Source: a virus
Virus record (IMG/VR): IMGVR_UViG_3300027972_000060
Location: 1 to 21,464 of that record
Direction: 5' to 3' (one strand)
DNA: 21,464 bases
A program made the translations under genes and the position numbers. The notes beneath the pieces were generated by a model that searched no databases, was not told the DNA's origin, and saw only the letters and a program-made list of their open reading frames with translations. Position 1 is the stretch's first letter; every line of letters begins with the position of its first letter. Shown piece by piece: positions 14,660-21,121 of this stretch.

Positions 14660-15871
14660 TTAAGCAGTATTACCAACTGTTGAAGCCAGTACTGTACCAA
14701 ATGCATCTCCTGCAACAGCAGTAGTTTCATTAGCTATTATAACCCTATACTTAGAAACGGGTTGTTGACCAGAAGCTACATTAATATATTTACTATCGGT
14801 AACTTCAAAAGTAAATAAAGAATAGGTACTTCCTGCAACAGCACTCTGAAGATATGAAGTTTGTGGATAACGAGATACTTCTCTTGTCTTATTCTGGAAT
14901 TGAGTATAAGCTTCCAAAGCAGCAACTAACTGATATGTTCCACGACCTATAAAAGGCTGAGTAGCTTTAGTAACAGTAGCAGTTTCAAAGTTTTCTCCTA
15001 ATTGTACATCAAAACTAACTACAATAGGTTGATCATACAGAGGGTTAAATTCAGCATCAGTAGGACTGATTCCAGTGAATTTAAGACCCCAGTTGCCCTC
15101 AGTAACAGTACTGCAATGATCGTGATCAGCGTTAGTTACTCCTTGGAAAGGTTGATCTAATTCATAAATACGAGCATTACCTGCTCCACTATCATGAGCA
15201 ACAACTACATAACAAGGATCAGTAACAGCATCTCCATCGTTCTCAGGTTCTTCTACCCTTATAATAGATCCTACAAGAATACTGGCAGTGTCATCATCTG
15301 CTGAAGTAAAATAGGTACTTCCATGTACAAAAGAAAGATTATTGAGGTCTACTAATTGAGCTCCTGCATTAACTCTTTCAATTTTAATAGGTTTATGAGC
15401 TTGTCTGTCTAATACTTTAGTACCAGCAATAGCAAGACCGGCCGCTACTTCACTTTGAGTAGCAGAGGAGTCGCTTTTATAAGGAATAGTAAGTAACAGA
15501 GGACTGTTATTAAGCATACCAAAAGTATGATTAAGAGCTAACCTTATTGAATAATAAGTACTATTAGCAGCATCCAGAGATCCCGATGTGCCATTATATC
15601 CAACATAAGTAACTTGTTCCACTCTTGCTGTAGTAGCCATAGAAGTAGAATTACTTATATCAGCAGAAGTAAAAGGTTTAGTCTTATTAAGAACACCTGC
15701 AGAATTCCTAAAACGAAATTCATATTCTACTCCTGCCTCAAGAGCTCCTTCTTCAAGAGTATTATCCGATACTTTATAAAAAGCACCGGAATTGTTAGGA
15801 AGTGCTCCAGTAAGAGCATTTCCATTAGTTACTGAACAAACATAGAGTTCAGTTTTTGAATCTTCAAACAT
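14660..15871 (-). CDS. Probable major virion structural protein (403 aa)
   Basis: The protein is beta-rich and acidic, with Thr/Ser/Gly/Ala-rich repeats and no signal peptide or membrane segment. Residues about 85-150 (VTYVGYNGTSGSLDAANSTY, LLLTIPYKSDSSATQSEVAA) resemble segments I recall in virion proteins of Bacteroidota phages. The C-terminal 130 residues include a helix (YQLVAALEAYTQFQNKTREV) inside beta sequence and end in Thr/Ala-rich sequence. Codon use is orderly, as in the MCP gene, and the gene ends at a strong terminator, which fits a highly made protein. Possible roles are a tail-tube or ring protein or an auxiliary capsid protein. I see no sheath-protein pattern. Its leader shares an 18-base element with the 213-residue gene. 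Confidence 0.75.
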   Translation of the reverse strand: MFEDSKTELYVCSVTNGNALTGALPNNSGAFYKVSDNTLEEGALEAGVEYEFRFRNSAGVLNKTKPFTSADISNSTSMATTARVEQVTYVGYNGTSGSLDAANSTYYSIRLALNHTFGMLNNSPLLLTIPYKSDSSATQSEVAAGLAIAGTKVLDRQAHKPIKIERVNAGAQLVDLNNLSFVHGSTYFTSADDDTASILVGSIIRVEEPENDGDAVTDPCYVVVAHDSGAGNARIYELDQPFQGVTNADHDHCSTVTEGNWGLKFTGISPTDAEFNPLYDQPIVVSFDVQLGENFETATVTKATQPFIGRGTYQLVAALEAYTQFQNKTREVSRYPQTSYLQSAVAGSTYSLFTFEVTDSKYINVASGQQPVSKYRVIIANETTAVAGDAFGTVLASTVGNTA

Positions 15872-15882
15872 TTTATTAATGT

Positions 15883-15900
15883 ATTAAGTTAAACAAAAAA
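15883..15900 (-). promoter_or_regulatory. 18-base leader element, copy 1 (before the 403-aa gene)
   Basis: TTTTTTGTTTAACTTAAT on the minus strand ends 11 bases before the ATG at 15871. An identical copy is at 16555-16572, at nearly the same distance (10 bases) from its start codon. It could be a weak -7 promoter variant or a shared 5' untranslated element. Confidence 0.5.
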
Positions 15901-15902
15901 TA

Positions 15903-16544
15903 TTATAAACCAGTTACATGAGTTCTAATAGTACAGATGATCTTAAGAGTTCCGGCAGCTGTACCTGGTTGAGTCCAAGCAGTTCCACTGAAAATATTAA
16001 GAGCCTCTGCTTGAACAAGAGGAATACCTGCAGTTGCTAGAGGATACATAACAACAATTTTATCTCCGGCAGCTCCCAATAAATTAGCAGAAGTTACAAC
16101 ACCAGTAACAGCAGTTGTACCTATTCTTAAAACAGTATCATTACCACCGCCAGTATAGGCAGCAGTATCAAAATCATATATAAGTACAGCCGATACAAGC
16201 TCAACTACATTCCCACTAGCGGGACTATATAATGTTACACCACTTGCATGAGCAAGATCGCCAGCTGTGTTACCTACGATTTCAGTAGCAGTAATTGTGG
16301 TTTCAATAGTCCTGAGATTATAGGCCTCAACCATTCCATCTCCTAACGCTACCCCATCTATATTCACAACTCCCAAATCTCCTGGATATACATAATCAGT
16401 AGTTAATTGAGTATACCCCCCAGATTCAGTGATATTAATTGTATTTAGTTTATCTACTAGTAAGTTATACCAGTAGTCATAAACTGGAAAAAACGGAGGA
16501 TGATCAACAAAATTATCCTTCGTTAAATAGTCTAATAAAGCCAT
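15903..16544 (-). CDS. Probable capsid decoration or connector protein, jelly-roll-like (213 aa)
   Basis: An N-terminal helical, aromatic-rich segment of about 45 residues (FFPVYDYWYNLLVDKLNTIN) precedes a beta-rich domain rich in Ala, Gly, Thr and Val (LVSAVLIYDFDTAAYTGGG, then TLKIICTIRTHVTGL at the end). The last 110 residues have the strand pattern of a jelly-roll decoration or fibre-base domain that I recall in many phage head proteins. There is no signal peptide or membrane segment. It follows the 224-residue connector-like gene by 29 bases and precedes the 403-residue gene by 31 bases, in the middle of the capsid operon. A role on the head surface or at the head-tail junction is inferred. 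Confidence 0.7.
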   Translation of the reverse strand: MALLDYLTKDNFVDHPPFFPVYDYWYNLLVDKLNTINITESGGYTQLTTDYVYPGDLGVVNIDGVALGDGMVEAYNLRTIETTITATEIVGNTAGDLAHASGVTLYSPASGNVVELVSAVLIYDFDTAAYTGGGNDTVLRIGTTAVTGVVTSANLLGAAGDKIVVMYPLATAGIPLVQAEALNIFSGTAWTQPGTAAGTLKIICTIRTHVTGL

Positions 16545-16554
16545 TTTATATTAT

Positions 16555-16572
16555 ATTAAGTTAAACAAAAAA
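16555..16572 (-). promoter_or_regulatory. 18-base leader element, copy 2 (before the 213-aa gene)
   Basis: This is an exact second copy of TTTTTTGTTTAACTTAAT, here 10 bases before the ATG at 16544 and partly in the gap after the 224-residue gene. Confidence 0.5.
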
Positions 16573-16573
16573 A

Positions 16574-17248
16574 TTATTGTTTTGAAAATTCAGCTAATGA
16601 TAATTGATATCCTTGTGCGTCCGTTACAGACATCCTTGCTAAAGTAACTGCTTCCTGAACTATATCAGAATGAATTCCTTCGTTTAACTGACAGTCATGA
16701 GCTATATCTATAGGATAATTATCAGGATGATATACTCCAACTACATAATATCCAGAAACTAATGAACCATCAGTAATAAAAACTGGAGTATTATCATATT
16801 GTAATACCCAGAATCCATCTATCTGATTAGGAGATCTAAAGGGATTTTCAATATTTTTTCTATAAAACTCATAATTTATTTTTAACAAAGGAATATTATC
16901 TGTTGTACTTGTAGTAGCATATTCATCTAATATCCAAAAATACATAGAATCAAATTCTTTTCCTACAGGAGGTGTAGTATTTAATCTACGAGCTGGAGAA
17001 CCATCAGTATTTTTAAAATGAGTATCTAATGCAAAAGCTGAATAACTATCTTCTTTTACTAAAAACTCAATAGCCAACTGATTAAAAGCATTTTTGTTTA
17101 TACCATCATTAAGAATACGTCTAACTACTCTTCTTTGAGCAACAGTTAAAAGTCCTCCCCATTCAGTATTAGTAAAACCAGGAGCATCACTGCTATTTAT
17201 ACTTTCATATAGCAGTTCTGCTTCGGCTCTCATCTCTAAAAAAGTCAT
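16574..17248 (-). CDS. Head-tail connector or portal-ring-like structural protein (224 aa)
   Basis: The N-terminal half is helical: MTFLEMRAEAELLYESINSS, then APGFTNTEWGGLLTVAQRRV and VRRILNDGI. The APGF..TE...LL..AQ..V pattern resembles a family common in crAss-like and other Bacteroidota phages next to the capsid gene, thought to form a tail or portal ring. The middle (PLLKINYEFYRKNIENPFRS) and C-terminus (HSDIVQEAVTLARMSVTDAQ) are mixed strand and helix, with helix at the end as in connector proteins. Its ATG overlaps the stop of the 295-residue gene (TAATG at 17250-17246), so their translation is coupled. The family call is from memory of the motif and not from a search. Confidence 0.7.
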   Translation of the reverse strand: MTFLEMRAEAELLYESINSSDAPGFTNTEWGGLLTVAQRRVVRRILNDGINKNAFNQLAIEFLVKEDSYSAFALDTHFKNTDGSPARRLNTTPPVGKEFDSMYFWILDEYATTSTTDNIPLLKINYEFYRKNIENPFRSPNQIDGFWVLQYDNTPVFITDGSLVSGYYVVGVYHPDNYPIDIAHDCQLNEGIHSDIVQEAVTLARMSVTDAQGYQLSLAEFSKQ

Positions 17249-18135
17249 TACTTACTTACTTTAATTTGTGCAGCAATTTTTAAATATACATCTGCTTTTA
17301 TTTCTTCGGCATTCTTCAAGTAAGAAATTAATTCTGAATAAGTATAAGATGTTCCTTCTCCTGGAATATCATACTTATTTCTAGCTGATTTTATAATAGC
17401 ACCTGCTCTTATTCCTTGTAGAATGAAGTTCTTTATCTTTCCCTCAGGATCATTTATAATTTTAAGAGCTAATGTAGTTTCATTATCAATAATTTTTCTA
17501 ATCTCTTTCTTTAACCAATCTCTATCAGAGTCTTCTTCTACATGTTTTAATTCGTTTTTTTCCATGTAATATACACCCATAAAATCTTTCATAGCTCTTG
17601 CAGAGTTTTGAATAGATCCCAGATAAGTATAAGCTTCTATAAGCTTATTGGTTTCAGTTTGTTCTTTTTCTTCAGCATATCCTTCTTCTACTAAAGCGAA
17701 TCTATATTCCCCTCTTGCAGTTCTACTATCCCAATTAGGAGCAACTTGTGGTTGTAATTTAGTAACCCTGTATCTCAGGTTATCTAAGGGATCAGCCAGA
17801 TTAAAAGCATATCCATTATGCATTAATCCATAATCCTTTATTACTTTAACAAAAAAAGTATGCCAGAAATTATCTTTCTTTTTGTTTACATTAAGATCCA
17901 AATCCAACTCTTTTTCAAAGAACTCTCTTTCTTCATTACTAATAAAAGGATCAACTAAAACATTTAATCTGTTTTTTGGTAATTGAAACCAATTACTAGC
18001 ACCTTCATATTGAAAATATGCAACATGTTCCGGAGAGCTAATCATTTTTCCTCCCCTTATTACTGGTTTTAAAAAAACTTTTTTATTCTGTAAATAACCT
18101 TTTTTAAATGCTTCTTCTTTACTAATTGTACTCAT
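17248..18135 (-). CDS. Conserved phage protein of unknown function after the capsid gene (295 aa)
   Basis: I cannot assign a function. Residues 1-130 are mixed: FLKPVIRGGKMISSPEHVAY, NWFQLPKNRLNVLVDPFISN and KDNFWHTFFVKV. DPLDNLRYRVTKL (115-127) and APNWDSRTARGEYRFALVEE (133-152) look like conserved landmarks that I recall in other large Bacteroidota phages. Residues about 155-295 are helical and highly charged (TNKLIEAYTYLGSIQNSARA, KKEIRKIIDNETTLALKIIN) and end in a small domain (NKYDIPGEGTSYTYSELISY). Lys-rich and without signal peptide, it could be a virion or assembly protein, or bind DNA. It follows the Lys-Gly peptide by 23 bases and overlaps the next gene. Confidence 0.7.
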   Translation of the reverse strand: MSTISKEEAFKKGYLQNKKVFLKPVIRGGKMISSPEHVAYFQYEGASNWFQLPKNRLNVLVDPFISNEEREFFEKELDLDLNVNKKKDNFWHTFFVKVIKDYGLMHNGYAFNLADPLDNLRYRVTKLQPQVAPNWDSRTARGEYRFALVEEGYAEEKEQTETNKLIEAYTYLGSIQNSARAMKDFMGVYYMEKNELKHVEEDSDRDWLKKEIRKIIDNETTLALKIINDPEGKIKNFILQGIRAGAIIKSARNKYDIPGEGTSYTYSELISYLKNAEEIKADVYLKIAAQIKVSK

Positions 18136-18137
18136 TT

Positions 18138-18144
18138 CTGTAAT
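18138..18144 (-). promoter_or_regulatory. ATTACAG leader element before the 295-aa gene
   Basis: ATTACAG is followed by 2 bases (AA) and the ATG at 18135, in the 23-base gap after the Lys-Gly peptide. Confidence 0.45.
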
Positions 18145-18158
18145 CTTTTAAATTAATA

Positions 18159-18203
18159 CTAACAACCTTTTCCTTTGCCTTTGCCTTTACTTTTTTTAGC
18201 CAT
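18159..18203 (-). CDS. Tiny basic peptide MAKKSKGKGKGKGC (14 aa)
   Basis: This short frame between the capsid gene and the 295-residue gene starts with ATG at 18203-18201 and stops with TAG at 18161-18159. It encodes six lysines and four Lys-Gly pairs in a row, ending in cysteine. The glycine codons vary (GGC, GGC, GGA, GGT), so the peptide pattern is kept without an exact DNA repeat in every unit. Its leader is A/T-rich like the other starts in the window. It begins 17 bases past the hairpin behind the capsid gene, so it is likely read from the same transcript. It could bind DNA or RNA, attach to the capsid through its cysteine, or act as a leader peptide for the next gene. Because it is so short, chance cannot be excluded. 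Confidence 0.45.
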   Translation of the reverse strand: MAKKSKGKGKGKGC

Positions 18204-18220
18204 AATCTACTTTTTAAATA

Positions 18221-18258
18221 AATAGTTAGGGAAGCAATAATTCACCTCCCTAACTATT
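18221..18258 (-). terminator. 12-bp hairpin after the major capsid gene
   Basis: Arms AATAGTTAGGGA and TCCCTAACTATT are perfectly complementary over 12 bp with a 14-base loop, starting 7 bases after the capsid stop codon. On the minus strand it is followed by TATTTAAAAAG, not a full T-run. It is probably a partial terminator or an mRNA-stabilising end that lets some transcription reach the genes downstream. Confidence 0.7.
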
Positions 18259-18265
18259 GGAATTA

Positions 18266-19756
18266 TTAACGAAGAATTGCGGGAAGTATACGAGCAGTCT
18301 TCTTAGGATTAGTGATTTTAACACCACCAATAAACCCTTTAAATACAGAGTAACCATCAACAGATGTAGCCATCATCCTAGGATCAGTACGCTTATTATA
18401 AGGTGAGAATGGATCTCTAAGCCCTGGAATATATCCGAAGAACTCTTCTTCATCCTTAACACTCACTTTACTAATATTAGCAGTACCATTAGTTGTACCT
18501 ACATCGAAGATCTCATAAATATAAGAACTTGCAAGACCACCATTCGGATGCCTAAGAGTATTAGGATAACCATCTTTCATAGGATCTATAGTCAATTTAA
18601 ACTTAATACCATTAACAGCTACATAGTTAAGGAACTGTCCTTCATCTAACGTAAGCTTACCACCTTCAGCCCTGATGTTGAAATTAGCATCAAGATAAGT
18701 AATAGAATTAGCCTTGTTAACAGCATCTTTATGGAATTGATATGCACCATATTCACCAGTGGATACTATGAATTCCCTCTTGTCTTCAGGAATTTTACCA
18801 TAGGACATATCCATAGCAAAATCAGTAAGCATATCAAGTGAGAAAGTATTGTAAGTTAATATGTTACCATATTCCATCTGCTCATATAAACCATAACCAG
18901 ACCTTATAACATTACCACTTTCTCCATTATGACCAAAAGTACCGTCAGCAAGTTTATTAGACTTACCGTGTCCTATCAGTCGTGCTTTGTCTCTTTCAAA
19001 TTGTACATAGAAATCCCACCCAAGTTTGTCAATCCAACGAGTCTGTGTCTTTCCATTCTGATCAATAAAAGCAAATGCAAGAGGTTTATTTTTACCCTTG
19101 GATATCATATTTCCAGGAACTTCGTAATTCTTACGAATCATAGAAAGTACGTTTTCCATCTGGTAAGGAGCAGTATGATGAACACCGTTACCTCTCTTAG
19201 AGAGTTCTTGTTCAACCATACCAAAGAGCTCAGACCACATTGTATTAGCTGCTAAATCATCAGCAAGAATCCAGAGAGTGTCGTCTCCTGTAAACAACTG
19301 TATTTTATAACGCCATGTATTACCAAACTGTACAGGATCTTCAATAACCCTTAATTGATATACATCCGGTTTGTCTCCTACGATATGTGAAGTAGCCTCA
19401 AAATATCTTTCTGGAAACCACATATAGAAGATGCCTCTATTCAAACCGACCTGAGCAGCATCGGTAACTACAGTAGCTCCGAGAGCATCAGTGGTTGCTT
19501 TAATAAGAGGAATACTACGTTCATCTGATCCTTGTAAGAACCAACGATAAACAACATCATCATTAATGTACTCAGTAGGAAGACCATTTATAAAGGAAAC
19601 AAAGTTGTCTGAACCAACATTAAGTTCGTAAAGACGATTCATTGTTTGACTTATAATTTCTGGTTCTTGCATACCAAGCCATCCAAGATGACTTTCTCTT
19701 GTTAACCCACTCCAATATTTAGGATCAACAATCTGCAACGGTGAAATTTTATTCAT
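18266..19756 (-). CDS. Probable major capsid protein (496 aa)
   Basis: Length, position after an acidic scaffold-like gene and portal-like C-terminus, a strong hairpin right after the stop, and well-ordered codons all fit a major capsid protein. Features include the start MNKISPLQIVDPKYWSGLTR, a long mixed domain with RGIFYMWFPERYFEATSH and FGNTWRYKIQLFTGDD, and FIVSTGEYGAYQFHKDAVNK at about 330-350, which resembles the helix region of HK97-fold proteins in crAss-like phages. The C-terminus (DPRMMATSVDGYSVFKGFIG) is typical of a beta-rich end. There is no signal peptide. HK97 fold is expected from the family setting but cannot be proven from sequence alone. Its leader has the AAACAATTA element shared with two other genes. 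Confidence 0.8.
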   Translation of the reverse strand: MNKISPLQIVDPKYWSGLTRESHLGWLGMQEPEIISQTMNRLYELNVGSDNFVSFINGLPTEYINDDVVYRWFLQGSDERSIPLIKATTDALGATVVTDAAQVGLNRGIFYMWFPERYFEATSHIVGDKPDVYQLRVIEDPVQFGNTWRYKIQLFTGDDTLWILADDLAANTMWSELFGMVEQELSKRGNGVHHTAPYQMENVLSMIRKNYEVPGNMISKGKNKPLAFAFIDQNGKTQTRWIDKLGWDFYVQFERDKARLIGHGKSNKLADGTFGHNGESGNVIRSGYGLYEQMEYGNILTYNTFSLDMLTDFAMDMSYGKIPEDKREFIVSTGEYGAYQFHKDAVNKANSITYLDANFNIRAEGGKLTLDEGQFLNYVAVNGIKFKLTIDPMKDGYPNTLRHPNGGLASSYIYEIFDVGTTNGTANISKVSVKDEEEFFGYIPGLRDPFSPYNKRTDPRMMATSVDGYSVFKGFIGGVKITNPKKTARILPAILR

Positions 19757-19780
19757 ATTTTATAATTGTTTAAAAAAATT

Positions 19781-21001
19781 TTACTTACCAAAGATTCCTC
19801 TCATAGAATCTATGTTATCTTTAACAGTTTTATCCTGTTCAGGACTATTTATAACAGGGCTTCCTATAGAGGTTTTTGTGTTTTTTCTGGACTCAAGAGC
19901 ACTTTCCAAGCTGTTTATTTCCTTTGTAACTTTAGCTTGACCGGCTTTATTCCAAGGTTTTCCTTTCTCAAAGAAGCCAGTTTCAAGAAGATAAGCCAGT
20001 TTAGAATCAAAGAAGATAGGATCTTCAGCCCTTTTAGCCCAAAGATTATTTGTTATTCTGCCTTTAGAATCCCTTACTTCTTTTGTTAAATGTTCGTACA
20101 TTTTAGTCTTTACTTGCTTATTAATAGCAACACCTGGAATTACATCTTCCAGAGTATTGATAGTTTCTTTTAAAGAGTTTAATATTCTTTTCTTTTCGTC
20201 TTCTTTTAAAGCCAACTGATTAGCTGCTTCTGCTTCTTCTTCAGTAATTTGTTCTTTTATTGCTGCTTTTAAAGATGTCAGGTATTCTTTAGAGTCTTCA
20301 ATATCATCTCCTAAATCTATACTACTTTGTACTAATCTTTCTATCTTTGCATCTGACATAGAAGTAGTTAGTTTAAAATAGTCGATCATTACTTTTTTTC
20401 GTAACTCTGTATTTTCTTCTTTTACTAAATCTTCATTTTTAATAGCCTCAAATCTTGTTTTAAGATCTATTAAGCTACTTGCAGATTCAGCAGGAACACC
20501 TTTTCCTGTTAAAGCTAAAAATTCTTTATATCCAAGATCTAAATCAGCTTTTGCAGCTTCTACATTTGCATCAATCTCTTCTCTTATAAGATTCCTTAAA
20601 GCATCTGCCTCACCTAATTCTTTAATATTTTTATTAAATTCATCCTCATCAAAGGATGAAAGAAGCCCCTGCTTCACCAAGTCCTTAGCAAAGATTACAG
20701 TAAAAGGAGCATCAGAAGATTTTGTATCAGAAGATTGTACGTTGGTGGCAGGGGCCTTTTCATCTTTTTTCTTAACGTCTTCTTCTTCTTCTGTGTCTTT
20801 ATCTGTCTCAAGGACTTTATTAATATCTATTTTTTTATCGTCTTCAGAACCGTCGTCTTCTTCTTTTTTATCAGGCTCATCTTCAGGTTCTTCTTTTTCT
20901 GTGTCTAATGCCGGAAGATTTTCAAGCATAGAATTTATATCTAAGCTCTTATCTAATTCCAACATATCTTCAATACTCTGATCAAATACTCCTTTACTCA
21001 T
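19781..21001 (-). CDS. Probable capsid scaffold protein, acidic coiled coil (406 aa)
   Basis: Residues about 35-85 are very acidic and low in complexity (EPEDEPDKKEEDDGSEDDKK). Most of the rest is helical with coiled-coil-like charged heptads (LVKEENTELRKKVMIDYFKL, ITEEEAEAANQLALKEDEKK), and the C-terminus is basic with Ser and Thr and ends MRGIFGK. The place between a portal-like gene and the major capsid gene, the charge pattern and the length fit a head scaffold, which is needed for shell assembly and later removed. No protease triad is visible, so the phage may remove it by another enzyme or by exit through the shell. The gene has a well-matched Bacteroidota promoter (21018-21049), and the capsid gene starts 24 bases after its stop. 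Confidence 0.75.
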   Translation of the reverse strand: MSKGVFDQSIEDMLELDKSLDINSMLENLPALDTEKEEPEDEPDKKEEDDGSEDDKKIDINKVLETDKDTEEEEDVKKKDEKAPATNVQSSDTKSSDAPFTVIFAKDLVKQGLLSSFDEDEFNKNIKELGEADALRNLIREEIDANVEAAKADLDLGYKEFLALTGKGVPAESASSLIDLKTRFEAIKNEDLVKEENTELRKKVMIDYFKLTTSMSDAKIERLVQSSIDLGDDIEDSKEYLTSLKAAIKEQITEEEAEAANQLALKEDEKKRILNSLKETINTLEDVIPGVAINKQVKTKMYEHLTKEVRDSKGRITNNLWAKRAEDPIFFDSKLAYLLETGFFEKGKPWNKAGQAKVTKEINSLESALESRKNTKTSIGSPVINSPEQDKTVKDNIDSMRGIFGK

Positions 21002-21003
21002 AA

Positions 21004-21010
21004 CTGTAAT
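21004..21010 (-). promoter_or_regulatory. ATTACAG leader element before the scaffold gene
   Basis: ATTACAG is followed by TT and the ATG at 21001. It overlaps the shared AAACAATTA element (21015-21007) and lies at or just after the expected transcription start. Confidence 0.45.
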
Positions 21011-21017
21011 TGTTTTA

Positions 21018-21049
21018 CAAAAATAATATCTAAAAAATTATTAAACAAA
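21018..21049 (-). promoter_or_regulatory. Bacteroidota-type promoter for the scaffold and capsid genes
   Basis: On the minus strand TTTG (21049-21046), 20 bases, then TATTTTTG (21025-21018). It fully fits the TTTG-N19-21-TAnnTTTG consensus, and the leader would be about 10 bases. It would give the scaffold and capsid genes their own transcript apart from the portal. Confidence 0.75.
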
Positions 21050-21073
21050 TTATTTGCAATTTACAAAATCCTG

Positions 21074-21113
21074 GTATAGCGTAAACTTACATTTATGTAT
21101 AAGTTTTCTATAC
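21074..21113 (-). ncRNA. Stem-loop after the portal-like gene
   Basis: Outer arms GTATAG and CTATAC (6 bp) enclose inner arms AAACTTA and TAAGTTT (7 bp) around a 10-base loop. It begins 8 bases after the portal-like stop and ends 24 bases before the scaffold -33 box. No T-run follows, so it may be an mRNA end-stabiliser or processing site and not a Rho-independent terminator. Confidence 0.5.
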
Positions 21114-21121
21114 TATATCCA

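Noticed and set aside
14660-15871. Tail sheath protein for the 403-residue gene.
   Set aside because: It is shorter than usual sheath proteins and lacks the recognisable C-terminal sheath pattern; no adjacent tube or baseplate genes support a contractile tail.
411-20981. Plus-strand open frames such as 411-620, 1214-1423, 4314-4502, 6346-6582, 10240-10512, 10481-10783, 12386-12655, 15614-15835, 17648-17833, 18929-19255, 19766-20089 and 20742-20981.
   Set aside because: Each lies mostly or wholly opposite a longer minus-strand gene with recognisable domains, has low-complexity or unnatural composition, and has no promoter or operon context.
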